From Cymodocea nodosa (lineage: Eukaryota; Streptophyta; Magnoliopsida; Alismatales; Cymodoceaceae), in assembly GCA_036874045.1 (NCBI GenBank), contig CM072345.1:8209501-8273500 (forward strand): a stretch of 64,000 nt of DNA, given 5' to 3'. The notes beneath the pieces are model-generated. The model was not told the DNA's origin. It saw only the letters and a program-made list of their open reading frames with translations, and searched no databases. The position numbers were made by a program, and so were the translations under genes. Of the stretch, positions 33,301-48,300 are shown piece by piece (position 1 is the stretch's first letter; every line of letters starts with the position of its first letter).

Positions 33301-36300
33301 GATGGAGCTGATTCAAAGGCCCCTAAAACTTATAGAAATGTCAAGGACCTCCCCAGAAAAGTTAGAGGTGCTTGGAGGTTGGATATGTGGAGAATCTCGT
33401 CCACTTGCAAGGTACGGAACTAGTAGTTTTTCACTGTGAGTGTATAATGTCATATGCTTGTATTAGGGTGCTTAAATTATGTAAGTGGGTTAATGAATAT
33501 CCATTTATCTTTGGGTTCATTACTGACCCCATCTATATATATATATATATCTATGTATATTATAGTTGACTCACTAATGAAGATGACTTTTCTCCCAACT
33601 TCAGATGCTACCAGAGCATGGGTATATGCCCTAGCCCTCCACCGCTAGTGCTACCATAACCCACCATTTTTTTTTATCGTGCCAGCACACATCCCACTTA
33701 TCTCCACCTTGACACCTCCATCCATTCGTATCTCCAATCACTAGTCTTCCCTTGGCCGTGGCAGGCCACCGACACCTCTCATTAGGCCTTAGGCCTACAC
33801 CTTGTTCTACTCTGCGACCACTTTTAACGCTCTTTTCCTCTTTCACTACCATTGGATAACCTAATGATGGCTCCCACTCTACCGTTTTCCTTTTGCTCAG
33901 CCCTGGATGGCAGAGTCTCTACCATTCCTACCTCCCAAATGCTTGGAGGCTCCTACCATTGTTATTGCTAGGCTTGGCTCAATCTCCCCTACATTCATTG
34001 TTGGCTAAAAGAGTCAAGCATTCCCCATTTCCCTATTTTCTCAACCATCGATAGCTATCTGAATGGGGTGTCTACCTGTTTGAACATTTATTTCATCTAT
34101 GGCAAGTTTGTGTGGCCCGAACATCCTCATCATTGCTCATGCAATTTGTATAACTCACAGGTTGTTGTCACCACCAAATCTGCTTGAACCATACACTGAT
34201 TGTTGGAATAGTTCACACTTGTCAGAACTGCTCACATAAGTGTGTTTTTCATCAACTTTTTTGCTTCTCTTGCCAATTCAGACTTTTTACAGGGATTGTT
34301 TGCACCTAGCCATTTTTCTGATTTTTCACCATGGCTGAAGTATTTTGCTATTAGAAGTCTCACTAGAACCTTAGAAAAATTAATTGGCAAGAATTTTTTG
34401 CCATGGTTAGAGCTTTCAAACATTTATTGCTGCTCAATGAAAAATCATGCACCTTACACAGCTACCTCTAGATGTGAAAGACTCAAGGTAGGATGATAGG
34501 TACACTGACAAATAGCATGGAGACCAATGATGCATGTTGGGTGATGATGCTGAAACATACTACGAAAATTTGAGACACCTTAAGATAGGTATATGACCAT
34601 GATAAGAGCATTGCTAGGATTTGTGGGAAGATCTTTTCTCTACACATAGGAGATCAATTTGTTCAACAACATTTTGCCACCATACAATCATCATTTGAGG
34701 AGCTAAACATGTATCAACCTATTACATCAGATTTAGCTACCATGCACTGATACGGAGATCTGTTTTTTCTTTTTCTTTTTCTATAAGATTCCCGTTCTAT
34801 TAAGGGATGGGGCCACAAAAAGAACCCAACTAACAAAAAGATCTTAGATAACATTGCAACTCAGAATACTCCACTGATTTAGAAGAATATTACAGTTAGT
34901 ATCACCAAGAAGCATGGAAAAATTCAGGAAGGCCTTTTTCTTTTTCATTAATCTGCCTTCTTTAGCTAGAGAATTTGCCACTCTATTTACTTCACGATAA
35001 GCCTTTGTTAGACAATATCTAGGATGAGAGTTCCACTAGGCTAGTCTAGAATCCAATGCATTCAATTCTCGGACATTGACCATTCAGAATGGCTTGATAT
35101 AGCAGTGCCAAATCAGTTTCCACTTCTACTTCAGCAGATGGTAACTGCCTTTCATTGCATAAGCATAATCCATCCCAAAGAGCTCTAGCTTCAGCCGTGA
35201 GGTAGTCTTCACCTTGCTTGATATGTAGATTTGGTTGTCCTTGCTCTCCAATTTGACTCTAAAGCTAGCATCTCAATTTCGTTATCAAATTCTAGGTAGT
35301 GTCACAGTTCTGAATCCATCCACCACTTTTGCACATCTCTTCATATTGCTAGCCATGGTTTTAGTGGCAAGACTTCTACTATGGCAGCCACTCAAAGCTA
35401 AGGGTAACCTCCCAGCAATGCCAGCAACCTCACCAATATTGCAGCCACACCAAAAAGATTTATAAGAGAAGCTAGGAAAAATTTGGGCAGTCTCCCTGGG
35501 CTATGGAGATGTCCCAACCAATCCCAATCCTGTTGGAGCTTATGCTGAATCCTCCCCTTGTAATCTCTATATTTTTGGGCCCCTGCCTTATAAATAAATC
35601 AAGGAGTTTTATTAAAAAAAGTGATACTTGGCCTACACATTGAACCTAGATACCATACCTTCTTTCTTGCTTCACAACATTACCAAATTGCCACCAAATA
35701 CACACAAAAACCTAATCTGAATTGATCCCCAGTGTTTCCAACATACAAAGAGTTTGAGAGTATCTCCTTGTCTAAATGATTGTTCGTCTTCAGACAAGGC
35801 CAAACCATGGATGGCCTATAATGTAGGCCAACACATGTAAGGCTTCCTTCCAATGAATCTTCATAGGTTTATGCATAAAATGACAAAGAATATTGACAAC
35901 AATTGACATATCTACACAGATTACCATCAAGTAATTTTATCAATGGATTCATCATATTCATACTTCAAAATGTACACCCATCTACAAGTTATCGGTGTCA
36001 ATGAGACAAATCATCAAGTAACCGCATAGCAATATAACAATCTGAGCCATAATCTTGCTACATAGGGTCGTCCACTTAAATTTGAGCTAACCTAACAATG
36101 CCTATTACGAATATTTTTATCTTATTTTTGTGCTGATCAAATTGTGTTATATAGAGTTTTTCCGGTTGTTAAATAGTCAATATGATTAATAGCTGTTCAT
36201 TATGTGTGATTCTGAATGATCGACATGATTAAGTATTGTTTGTGCCTACCTATTGGTGAATGATCAACATGGTTCATTGTTATTCATGCCTGCCTATTGC

Positions 36301-39300
36301 CGGATGATCAATTTGTTTGATCATTGTTCGTTCCAGTTTGTTGTTGAAAGATGTGAGCTGTTTCTAACATCCTACGGCTTAACCATTCTGTCCACTATTG
36401 ATAGAAGTTATTTTGATGCATTTCTTTATCTTAATCATGTAAGACTTCATTGTAAGTCCTAATTTAAATATTCCACGTAGAGGAGGAATGTTAGAGACAA
36501 GCGTTAGAAATAAGTGCTAAAGATAATGTTACAAAAGTGCTAGAAATAATAAGGATTAATGATTGAGACATTCAAAAAAAATTTAGTCACATGTACTTCC
36601 ACAAGACTGATTTTCTTCTGTCAGCATTAAGCATAATACATAATAGAAAAGATAGACAAGACAGAGCATTCATTTTATGAATATATAAGTAAACCTTATA
36701 TACATTGAAGAGTATTAAAGCTTTGAAACATAAGTGTAAAATTACCTTAGCACGGTAAATAATTTTGCTATCATACACACTAGAAGAGTAGAATTTGATA
36801 AGTGACTCAAGAACAGAGTTTTCACACCAAGTTAAGAGTACATCCTTGGAACCTTTTAGCTTTTCATGGGTTAATCTGCTTTTGTCAATAATGTTAGTAG
36901 ATTCTGAGCTCTGACTATCAAGGGTCAAATCTGATATCCTTCCAAACAAGAAAATGTCGTGTGTCATGATACTTAAAACAGCAGCTTGGCAATGGTACCT
37001 GCAAGAAAAGAACATCTTTATTTCAGAAAATACCAGAAAAATGCAAAAATAATATACAGAGGGTCACCAATATTTTTTGAGCAACAGAATAAAAGATTTC
37101 ATTAAAACAATGTACATGGAGTTGAGACAAACAACATCCAACACAAGTGTGGATGCAGAGTATCCAGAATCAACACACCAATGGAATTTTAATGACACAT
37201 GATACAATCTAAGGGTGGGGTAACAATATCTACTTGTATTTAGTAATATACTAAACATAGTGGCAATTTCTATTCTCCAACTTAGCCACAGCTTCCATTC
37301 AACTCACCTCTAGTGTCCACATTTTGAAGGAGGTGACCAGATATTCACTTCACTAGTGAAGTGTACCCTTCTACAATGACATTCAAATTAGTCTCTTTTT
37401 CTCTTATTTTCTGGTTCTTTTTTTTCTACCTCCCATATCTTACCTTTTTAGGTTTAGAAATTTACTTTTGTTATGAATGGTACTTTCTTTATTAGAATGT
37501 CCATACCTCTAATGAATTTTCAGATTTCTCGTAACCCTCATAATTTAAAGATTATTATTTGAAGTTGAATTTGTATTGACGATTATATATTTCAAACACA
37601 AACAATACATATATTTCTTTCATAAATTTTTCATGATTTTCAACTAATTTTAGTAATTAAAATTATCAAAATTTAAATTTGCATAACTTTGAGTAATCAA
37701 AGCACGAGATTAGTGGTTTTTTCAATACAGACAAAGATTGATATCAATTTTGCAAACACAATATTGATTTCATTGTCTGATAAGAAACCACTATGTATAG
37801 AGATTACATATTGACAACAAATACATGATAAACAACATGATACTAAATCCACAAGAAAGCCTAACTTAAACTAGCCTTAAGACCCATAAAAGAATCCATT
37901 CATTCATACACTTTAACACTCCTTGCCGTGGCAGTGATAACTGCTAGGATTTCTCATCTCTCTCTCTCTCTCATGCACTTTAGAAAATTTAAACTCTGAT
38001 ACCATGTGAATAAAAGAAAAGATGGAAGAGTAGATTGATTTTACAAACTAATAACTAACCACTATAGATAAAAGTTACATATTGATAACAAAATATATAA
38101 CAAAAAATGTAAGATTAAAACAATGAAAAATTCAACTTCACCAAACCCTAGGATCCTTAAAAGAATCTAGTTATTCATATATTGATAATTTTATTCTCAC
38201 ATTCATCATTTTCAAAGTTATTTTAATACAAACAAACATTAATATTAATTTTATGTAGTTTTAAATTAAATAAATGTTTCAAAACTAAACTTAAAGGGTT
38301 TATAGTTGTATTGCCTTACTTTATATGATCCTAAACATTCTAAAAATTTGCAGTTTTTTTGACCATTTTAGAAGATTCACCTTGTTTTCTCTGATATTTT
38401 CATTGGACCAAAAACTAAGAGAAAAACAATGATTCTATTGATGGATGAAACAAGAGAAGACCAAACAAGGTAGAAACAGCAGCCCACAACACAAATCTCA
38501 AAAAAAATATATTGACACCCTTTTCTAAAGATCACTTGACCCCTATCCTCTCATGACTAGCTAATAAAGCATTTGCAGAATAATATATAGTCAAGTATTA
38601 GAAAGAATGTACCTGTATGCATACATTGTACTGTCTTTAGAATCTACAACATCTATTTTGGAAATTGTAATAGCTTCAGTTGATGACATGAGAACTGACA
38701 AGTGCTTCCAGAAAAACTCTGAACTTCTGACAATATCCAAGATCTGAACATATTGGACACCCATTTCCCACAAAACATTCAAGAAATTAAGAACGCCAAA
38801 TAGAACACGTGGGGCACTGCAAAAATAGGAACACAAAAAACAATTGCGCTTAAAAGCATACCACAAGAAAGGCAATCCTCAACAACAGGTGACAAGAAAT
38901 AATAAAATGTCAACCAACACTGACTGATAAGATTATCCTCAAACATGAAATTACAAATTACCTCTGAATAAGATACGTAGATCTTTCAAGATATTGCAAA
39001 ATTGACCCAATAAGCATTGTATTAGAGTCAGTAGACCGCAACTTCATATTCACTGCAACTTCAGATGTTGGAATCATAGCAAGATTATCTGACACATCAA
39101 CAGTGGCACGACAATGCAACTTCATATTCAAGTCCACTGATATTATATTGACAAAGAAGGAAGGCTGCAAGAAAGCCAAATTAAGAGCCCAAACCAATCA
39201 AATACAAGTAAAAGAAAAACTACAAATCAAAGAAAATTCAAATATTTATAAAAAACCAGTAAGAAAAAATCATGGTAGAATTAAGTTTAATTTATGTTCT

Positions 39301-42300
39301 TGTTAACCACCAAAGAGCACCAAAAAACATAAAATCAATATGAATATTTCATTATCCACAGAAAAAGGACCAGTGGAACAAGTAGTGTAAACATAGGCTA
39401 TGAAGTTCAAGGGGGAGTGGGCTATTCAGTGCAGAAAATGGTGCAATGAGTTATTCCATTTTAATCTCAAGAACCAAGAAGATTGGAAAACGTTTGTCTT
39501 TAAGTTGGCCATCCAAACCCGGGCCAAGATTCCTTTTAACAAGTTTAGAAAGTTCTTCTCAGCAATGATACTTTGGCACTGCATTAGATATGGGGAGCTG
39601 CAGGACAACTTCAAGGAGGTTCGGGGAAGAGTCTACTCTGAGCTACAAGTATTCACGTGACTACATGGATCTTCTCCTCATACTGCTAGGGGAGGGTTGT
39701 GGTTACACAGGTACAATCCTGATTTTGAGTACTTTAAACTCAGTACTAATGGGACTGTTGTGGCTGGTCAAGCGGCAGGGGGTGGAGTCATCAGGAATTA
39801 GAAAGGGGAGTTGGTTTTCGCTTACAGCTGAAACATTTGAAAGTATACGTTTATTTAAATAGATCCAATAAAAGATCCACATATTTAAGACAATGTGAGG
39901 TGTGCCTCCAAGGCACATCCAGGCGCCAACCTCTCTCGCTATATATATATATATATCTATATACCACATCCAATCATTCGAAGCATCAATAATTAAATAA
40001 AATATGAAATTATAAATAAACCAAAGAAATGTAAAAACATTCACAAAAATAAGTTCACAAAAACTAAGCTCTAAATTACAAGTGGACTAGACTATAAAAG
40101 TCTAGAATCAAGGTAGATGAATAAAACAATAGTCATTAACTCTCATCATTGATTGCCTCTTCAATGAAGTTTTTCGAGGATGTGAACAATGTGTTAGATG
40201 ACAAGGTAACCTCCAAACCAACTGAGGTGAACAAACAATTGAAAACCAGCCCCAACGCATCCTGAAGACAAGGCTGACTAGGCAAGCCACCCAGATAACA
40301 ATGTTATGAATATCATGCCATTCATGTATTACATACAATACAACAAAATGAACAACAATTCAGGCTATAATCCCACTATATGGGGTCAACCACATGAACT
40401 TTTTCTTCCATGTATTTCTATTTATAATCAAATATTTAGTTAAAATTAAATAAATTTAAACCTCTTCTTGCAATTTCTAACCAAGAAGTTTTAGGCCTAC
40501 CTCTACGTTTAATTTCTTTTATATTAATTAATTCTCCTCTTCTAATTGATGCATTCCTATATCTTCTAGCCAAATCACTTAAGACTAACTTCTCTTATAT
40601 TATCTTCGATTAGTACAACTCCTACTCTATTCTTAATTAAATAATTTTTTAACTCATCATTTATGATATTGCCACTTATTAATCTAAACATACACATCTT
40701 AGTAACACTAATCTTTTGCAAATGATCATACAAAACAACCCAAAATCCTGAGTCATAACGTATAGATGAGAGAATAGTAGTTTTATAGAATTATCCTTCT
40801 AATTTTAAGGGTATTTTTCTCACATACTACTCTAAAAGCATCTCCACTTGATCCATCTCATTTAAATCTAATGAAATACATCCTCAATAATTTCCCCATT
40901 ACTATTTATTCTAGATTCTATGTACTTAAAGATCTTATTAAAGTATATCTCCTTGAATTTCCTTAGTTATTCCATCTATAACCAAGACAAACAAATATGA
41001 ACTTAAAGAAAACCCTTAGTGTAAGCCTATGCCTATTGAAAATTCTTTAACTTCATCTCCTAAAATTTTAACACTAGTACTGCTCTTTTATACATGTCCT
41101 TTATAATATCAATATATCACGTGGATATCCCTTTTCTTTCCAAAGCTCACCAATAATAAGTTTCTAGGTACTCTATCATAAGCTTTTCCTAAATTATATT
41201 TGAAAAAATGACACAAGAGTTCAATGCAATGAATCACGAAAGCATGTACCTGGTAACGAGCAGCAGAAATAAGAAGATTAAAAACACCAATAATCAGTTC
41301 TTCATTTTGAACCACATCCTCATTCAAAATACTGATGATAGAACTAACCAATTCTGTCAACTGAGAGAAAAAGAAAAGTCACCAGAAAACCCTTGAAAAA
41401 TCACCATTCTTTGATGTATTAACTTCAAAACAAAGTAATCAAACCTGTGTATCATTTGCAACCAGGGAAAAATTCTCAAAAGAATGAGCTCCAATCTTTG
41501 CTGCCGTCAAAAATAACAATGATAATAACCTAAAAGCAGATGATTGGATTGCCTACATATACAAAATAAAAATATCTACTTGAGATATCAGCAAACATGA
41601 TCAAACAAAGAAAAGACCTACAAAGTCATTCCCTTACAATTTGATAAAATGTAAACCACTCATTCTTACATTTTTTCTTACCAGGCAATACTTTCACTAC
41701 ATCAAAAAGAAGCATTAAGGCATGAATCTACAAAGCAGACAACTGAATGTCCTATCATACGCAGACATATCAAATAAGATCAATATCCAAGAGTGTGCCC
41801 AGAATCACATTTATGTCCCAACCTTTTTAAGATAATTGCTTATTTCAGATAAGTAAATCTAAACACTCAAATCTATGAGCAACTTATCAAGAAAAACTAG
41901 TCAACATAATAATATATTTTGCAGCTCATTTATAACAAGGTTTTCAGAGCTTTACCAAAAGCAACAAAACATTAACATTTTTATCTAAATTTACTGCTAT
42001 TAACATTTTACCATCCTCATTCCAACTAAACCATTAAATAATTACAAATGTGCCATAACTACAAGTCACCTTTGAACACAGCCCCCTCCCTTTCAATTTT
42101 CCATCAGGGAAATTTAAGTTCTCACGTAGCACCCATGTTTCCTGGAAGAACCACCTCTATCATGGAAACATCTCCATCCATCACTCAAATGAAGCAGAAT
42201 AAAGCATCTCAGCAAAGGGAGATCTCTCCATTCTCATCTTCACCACCTTTGTTGCATGGAATCAAACATCAACACATGTTGATGAAAATTTTGCAAACAC

Positions 42301-45300
42301 ATGTTATTTTCAATTGTCAAAACAACATTCAAACAAAATGTCGATGTGCCACAGATATTAAATGACATCATTTTTTCCCATTTTCCATTGACATGTCACT
42401 GATATGTCAATATTTTAACCTCATCAAAGTTGAATTCCTTGCTCTGTGGAGGAGGAGCCAGGAGAGCAAAAAGAGATTGTGATAGGAATGAAGGGTGATA
42501 CAAAGGTCTTAAAAGGTTGGTGGATGTGACATGGGAAGAGGTCATTGTCAAAGAAGTGGATCATAAAGGCCAATTGAAGGCAGTGCCAAAAGGGAGACCG
42601 ATGCCACCATAAGAGGAAAACAGGGAGAGGGAACAAAGAAGTGAGAAATCTTGAAGGGTGAGGAACCAATATATCAAATGGTGAGGGAATGCAGAGGACA
42701 TCAATTGCAAAGGAGAATAGGCAAAGGAAGTGCGGGTAGTTAAGATAGAGTAGTGGATTGCAAGGTGATGATGGCAGGGTTCATGCATTAAGGGGACATG
42801 GAGTTTAAAGTATGTGTAGTGCATGTCTTTTATTTTTCAAAACTTTAAAAATGATATTTTCTATGATCGATAGTTAAAAATAAGTGTCATCAATTAACTA
42901 CTTAGGATCTGTTTGTGCACTCAGAATTTAAATTCCACAGAATTTGAATTTTAACAGAATTTGAACTCTACAGAATTTAATAGAAAGAATTCAAAATCTA
43001 GGTGTTTGTGTACGTTCAGAAATTTGATAAAAATTGAAATTTAGGTGTTTGTGCACATGACAGAATTGAAAGGAATTAAACAGAATTGATTTTTAATAAA
43101 GTTAAGTAACGAATTATAGTAATTAGTGAAAATATAATTAATCTAGGAATGAATTACTTCATTAATAAATGAATATAATATTAAATTAAATGTTTATATA
43201 TCATTTATCAATAAATTAAACTTTATTAATTTAAACCATTTTTTAAACTTTCACATTTTTGACTACAGTTGAAGCGATTTAGAGTAGTGAAGAATAAATG
43301 CAACAACGACAAACGTACGTCTTTATTTGTAAAACCACAAGTCAAACAATTGATTTATTACGTAAAGTCGTATTATTTTACTTGATTTACTCTTGTTAGT
43401 TCACCGTTGAGACGAGAGATTGAAGGTGATTCTTTCCCAACAATATAAGAATAAAAATCAGAGAGATAAATACCATCACCTTCTCAAGTGGTTGTCATGG
43501 TTGTAATAATATTATGGCGACAAGGGAAAAAAATTATATATATTGATTTTGGAGAAAAATACGAAAAATAACAAGCCCATAAAAATAAAAAATGTAGACC
43601 ACACATATAACTATCTTAAATATTAATCATTTTCTCGGTAGAATGGAAAAAGAAAGATGAAAGCTAGTAACTATTAGAAAGAAGACCTTCATTGATGAAC
43701 AAGATAATCGGAAAGGCCAATGTCATGGCGGGTGGTGGGGAATCTGATGAACAGAGCGCTGCAAATGAAAGTGACGAAGAGGGGCATGAGCTGGAGGGAC
43801 AAGATAAAGAGACACGACATGTCCGGGCAGAGGCACAACAAAGGCTACTGGTTGGGGACGGCAACGACAAGGAAGATGGCCAACTTCATGAACGCATAGA
43901 CGAAGTCAATCCACTTCGCCTTCTACTTGGCGGCCACGTCAGGCAAAGGCTTCGGGGACCTGTCAATGACCCACATCCCGTCAAACATTATGAAGACATA
44001 CTTCATCAAGTCGTCTTCGTCAACGATGTTGTTGGTGAAGCTCAGAATCATGCAGGAGGGCGAGCGTCGACCATGAGGGCGAGGACGAGCATGAGGGCAA
44101 GCGTCGAGTAGCCTTTCGAAAAATAAATTCCGACCTTTTAGGTTGGAAATTCATTTTCCCAATCTTTACACATGATTAGAATTCAATTTCTCAAGGAATT
44201 TGAATTCCAAAATACACAAACATCTCATGACTTGAAATCTAACAGAAAAAATTGTCAATTCCGTTAGATTTCGAGTGCACAAACCCCACCTTATGGCTAA
44301 GTCTTATTATAAGTGCAAATAGTCAAGGATGCCAACACATGATCAATAAAGGAAGATAAGAATTTTTTTAAACCAACACATTATCAAAAATCATAACTAT
44401 AAGTGCCTAAATAAAAGAGAGAACATACATATTCTTCAAAATATATAAAAAGAATATATGAAAGTCTTAGACTCAAATCAAAATAGAAATTTACTAGAAA
44501 TAACATACACAAATTTCTAATAGTAGTTTACAATGTATCACAGGTTATTTTATAGTAATAATTTGCAAAGGCTATAATGTAATTTATAATAAATATAGCA
44601 CTTATTTTTGACAATAAAGAAATATATGCATTCTAGATAGGTATCCCCAGTTTAACCTATGTTTAACATGTGAACTCATTTTGTATGTAAACATATGAAA
44701 GGTGTTGATTTCAAGGACTTTATATGCATCAACGCTTGTCAATATCCACATGTAATTTATATGTATCAAAGCAAGCAATAGCTAATTGCTTTTCCACTAT
44801 ATGTGCACAATAGCTAAACCCAAAAAATTTGAAAAATGACAAATCCAATCCAAAAAAGTGTACTGGAAAGACTTACATCTGTCATAAGTGAGGAATAGTG
44901 TTCAAAAAACCCTACATTGATAAAAGGATGAGACTAACCAATATCTATACAAAGAGTTCTCCATTATAACCAATAAATCTTAAGTTAGATATCCTATTTT
45001 CAAAGATATCCTCCTACTTCGGAAGTAAAGTTCCAATAGAGTATATTGCTTATATGGCAACTAAAACTTTACAAGCATATTGTGGATAAAGTTTTCAATT
45101 AACCATGGAAAATACAGGTTTCATGGATGAAACATTAAGTGCTTACAGAATCACGATGGAAACAAGCCAATGATACCACAGCTGCAAACACTGGAATTGG
45201 CTTCATATCAGATAACAGCATCTTCCGTACAAGTACTGGCACATCTGAACCAATGTCCTCCAACTTAACAAGAAAAAAAATGTTACAAAGAAGAAATAGA

Positions 45301-48300
45301 CAACCAAATAAATGACAAGGTTTTACATAAAATCAACCTCTTAAATTAACAATGAAACATAAAAACTGCAACGATTAAACAAGTGTGCTAGTTATCAATG
45401 ATACTACTAGTAAAAAATTAACTTAATTTTTCTCGAATCCATGACCACGGAACTATACCTACAATGAACCCTACAATTAAGTAAATAATTAATTTAAAAA
45501 TCAAAGAACAAAAGTGAAATTATGAGTAACACAATGTTCAAATATAAACTAGCAAATGGCAACATTTCATACATAGCAATAACATATAAACCAGCAAATT
45601 GAAACAATACACAGGCAAAGGAACCCAAGTTTGAAAACAAGAAAACACATTTAAAATGTGATTTCAGGAAACTCTTATCAAGGAAAAAGTGGACGAAATG
45701 TTAGCAATGCCACAAAATACCTCCACAGTTTCCATCAGCAACGAGGCCAAAATATCACAAATAGAAGAAATAGCAAGGTGTAGACCTTCAACTTCCTTTA
45801 TCTCATAACAGCGAGATACATAAAGACCCTGAAAGATATCATGATAAAATCAGCAATAAGTTTCCGAATTATAAAAAGAAATTAGCTAAAAACATCAACT
45901 TACCTCCAAATTTTGGCTAGTAACAGACATTATCCGAATAAGTACATTGTTAACCGATGAATCATCAAATAATATATCACGAACTATCAACTTGTGCTTA
46001 GCTGTAGTTGATGTCAACTCAATAGATTTTCTCATTACTTCTAAAACCTAAAAATATTGAGAAAAAAAATGAATCTTTAGTAAATTATATAATGTAATTT
46101 AAGTGAAAAATACCTATTAAGACACCATGCTGCCTAGGAAGAAAACTAAAGCACTGATATAAATATCCTTTTTTTATTTTTATAAGCAAGCATTTGTAAC
46201 TATTTATAAGAATTTAATAGTAATTTTGTATGCTTTTAACTCTATTATCTCTTATTGAAATACGTAAACAATCTTAAAATAGCATCAGAATACAGAGTAA
46301 AATAATACTAATGTTTATTATGTAATGCTTATATTCTTCAATAATTATGCAAATTTCAGTAATATTCCACTAACAAGTATATATCCATGTTTTTCTTCAA
46401 CGATAAAAACCTTAAGGCAAAACAAGTGGTCCAAGTAACACCAACTCAATCCTAGCCACACACCTGAAATGTAGTGAACCATTGTCATTTACTACTATTC
46501 AAAGCATATGAGCAGCAAGGGAAATGTAGTGAAAGCATATGAGCAGCAAGGGAAACTATACAAAGTGATTATTGCTTCCAGTCTAATGTTAAACGGCAAA
46601 AGCCAGATAATTGAGGATAAACTTAACCAAGGCCTATTCCTATTGATAACAACAATGAAAATATTGGCCACCCAATCAACATAATGAATAGAGATGAACA
46701 AATTTACAGAAAGGCAATGATGCAATCTAGAAAGAAACCAATGCAGAGGAGGCAATTCAAACCCTCACATCATGCTTCAAACTCTAGACAATTTGAGAAG
46801 AGTACCTGGGTGCACATGCACCACCTCCTTCAAAAGGAAAGGGCAATATAGTAATCTTCAGAGAATACCATCAAAGGGAAAGGATGATGTCTACAACATA
46901 ACGTAATTGTAATTGCAAAAGAAAGGTTAAGCTTGCAAAATCACAAAACCATTTGGAGGTGATGAACAACTACTGAACTCAATAGCTACATAGATAGTTT
47001 AAAGAAATTGTGATCCATCTATGGTACGTGTGATGAATGATGTTCTCCATAAAGAAACAGATCAACAACTTCATACTTTCTTAAAGTCTATTAATACGTC
47101 AAAGTAAAACAATCACAAGCATAGGTGGTGACAAACGATGATACCAACTTCAAGAAGGTTGACGAGAACATAATGGAGAGGTAATACATTTTTAGACACT
47201 ACATGCAACATATTATATTTCTCTTATATCGAAAAAACTTCAGGAGGACAAAAACAATAGAAAAGATCGCCAAATTAGCATCACGGGTCACCAAAAATAC
47301 AATACCAGAAATTAAAAAAAAATGAACCAACAAAATTAACAAGCAAACACCATTAATTTGATGTTTTAGAAAGGATATTTATGAAAATAGACATGTACAA
47401 ATTCTGAAAAAAAAATTTTGTTCTGAACTGTTCATTAATGGATAAGAAATACGATTTTATTGAGTATATTTGGCATTTAGAAAACTTTGTAACCAATTTA
47501 ATTGAACACCTACAAAACCTTCCCCATCTGTCAACATGCTGATTTTGGTAGATAATCAGATATATACAATCCATTCAACAGAAGTTTCTTGTTTTAATAA
47601 AGGCACAATATGCAATTCCCCAAAGCTAAAAATCTAACCCGTAAAAAAAATTGCTGTAAGCAATAAAAGCAGTCCACAATTTATTATATTGGTCTCAATA
47701 ATGGATAAAATGATGGCTTAACCACAAATGCCATCATTACTTGATTTTCCCCCATACAAGTTTGGTACCATGTTTAAACATTAGCTCAGACCCTCATGCA
47801 TCTGTAAAAGAAAATATTTATTTCGAGCTTCTTTCAGATAATAAATATTTACACAATTTCAATCCATTGATCAATGGTTTGGAACTTGTAGAGATAATCA
47901 ATGCTCCAATTTATTGAGGGATTCTTAGTTTTGAATTTTCCTTCTTAAATACAGATTTAGACCATTGCAAACTAATGCAAACAATATAACTGCACTTGTA
48001 GTAAAGCTAATCCGATGAAATTGGTGAGAGAAGTGAAATCAGCTGCCCATTTGAATTCAAAAAACATGTTATTAATTCTACATGTATTTCCAATGATAAC
48101 GTATCCTATTCAAAAATAATTTCAGAGGCAGTTTTGGTGGGTAGTTTGGACGGATAATGAATACCATCACTTCTTACTTGTCCAAAGTTGCCTTGATAAT
48201 TATTGGTCCAAACACACAACACTATTCTGGAAGAAGTATTCTGTTGCATTTTGCTCCCTTTCAAAATAAAATTAAAGATTTTAACACAAAATTATGAAAG

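Larger units (their letters stand above)
32145..36745. other. 4.6-kb NUP188 intron with LINE remnants and tandem repeats
   Basis: Intron between the 36746-36998 and 32037-32144 exons. It contains GT/CT-rich microsatellite text (33163-33228), a plus-strand LINE RNase H tail (33255-33420), a minus-strand LINE RNase H (34760-35230), an A-rich LINE/SINE-like tail near 35560-35620, and the 44-bp repeat array (36127-36390). The remaining stretches show no conserved coding. Confidence 0.7.
41553..45146. other. 3.6-kb NUP188 intron carrying a Harbinger-type element
   Basis: Besides the transposon at 42905-44290, the part 42040-42830 contains only chance frames with unclear repeat character, and 44294-45146 is AT-rich without visible elements. 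Confidence 0.55.

Noticed and set aside
43692-44111. 139-residue plus-strand frame within the Harbinger-type element
   Set aside because: The acidic composition is a shadow of the reverse-strand DMP-like sequence, which has recognisable family motifs.
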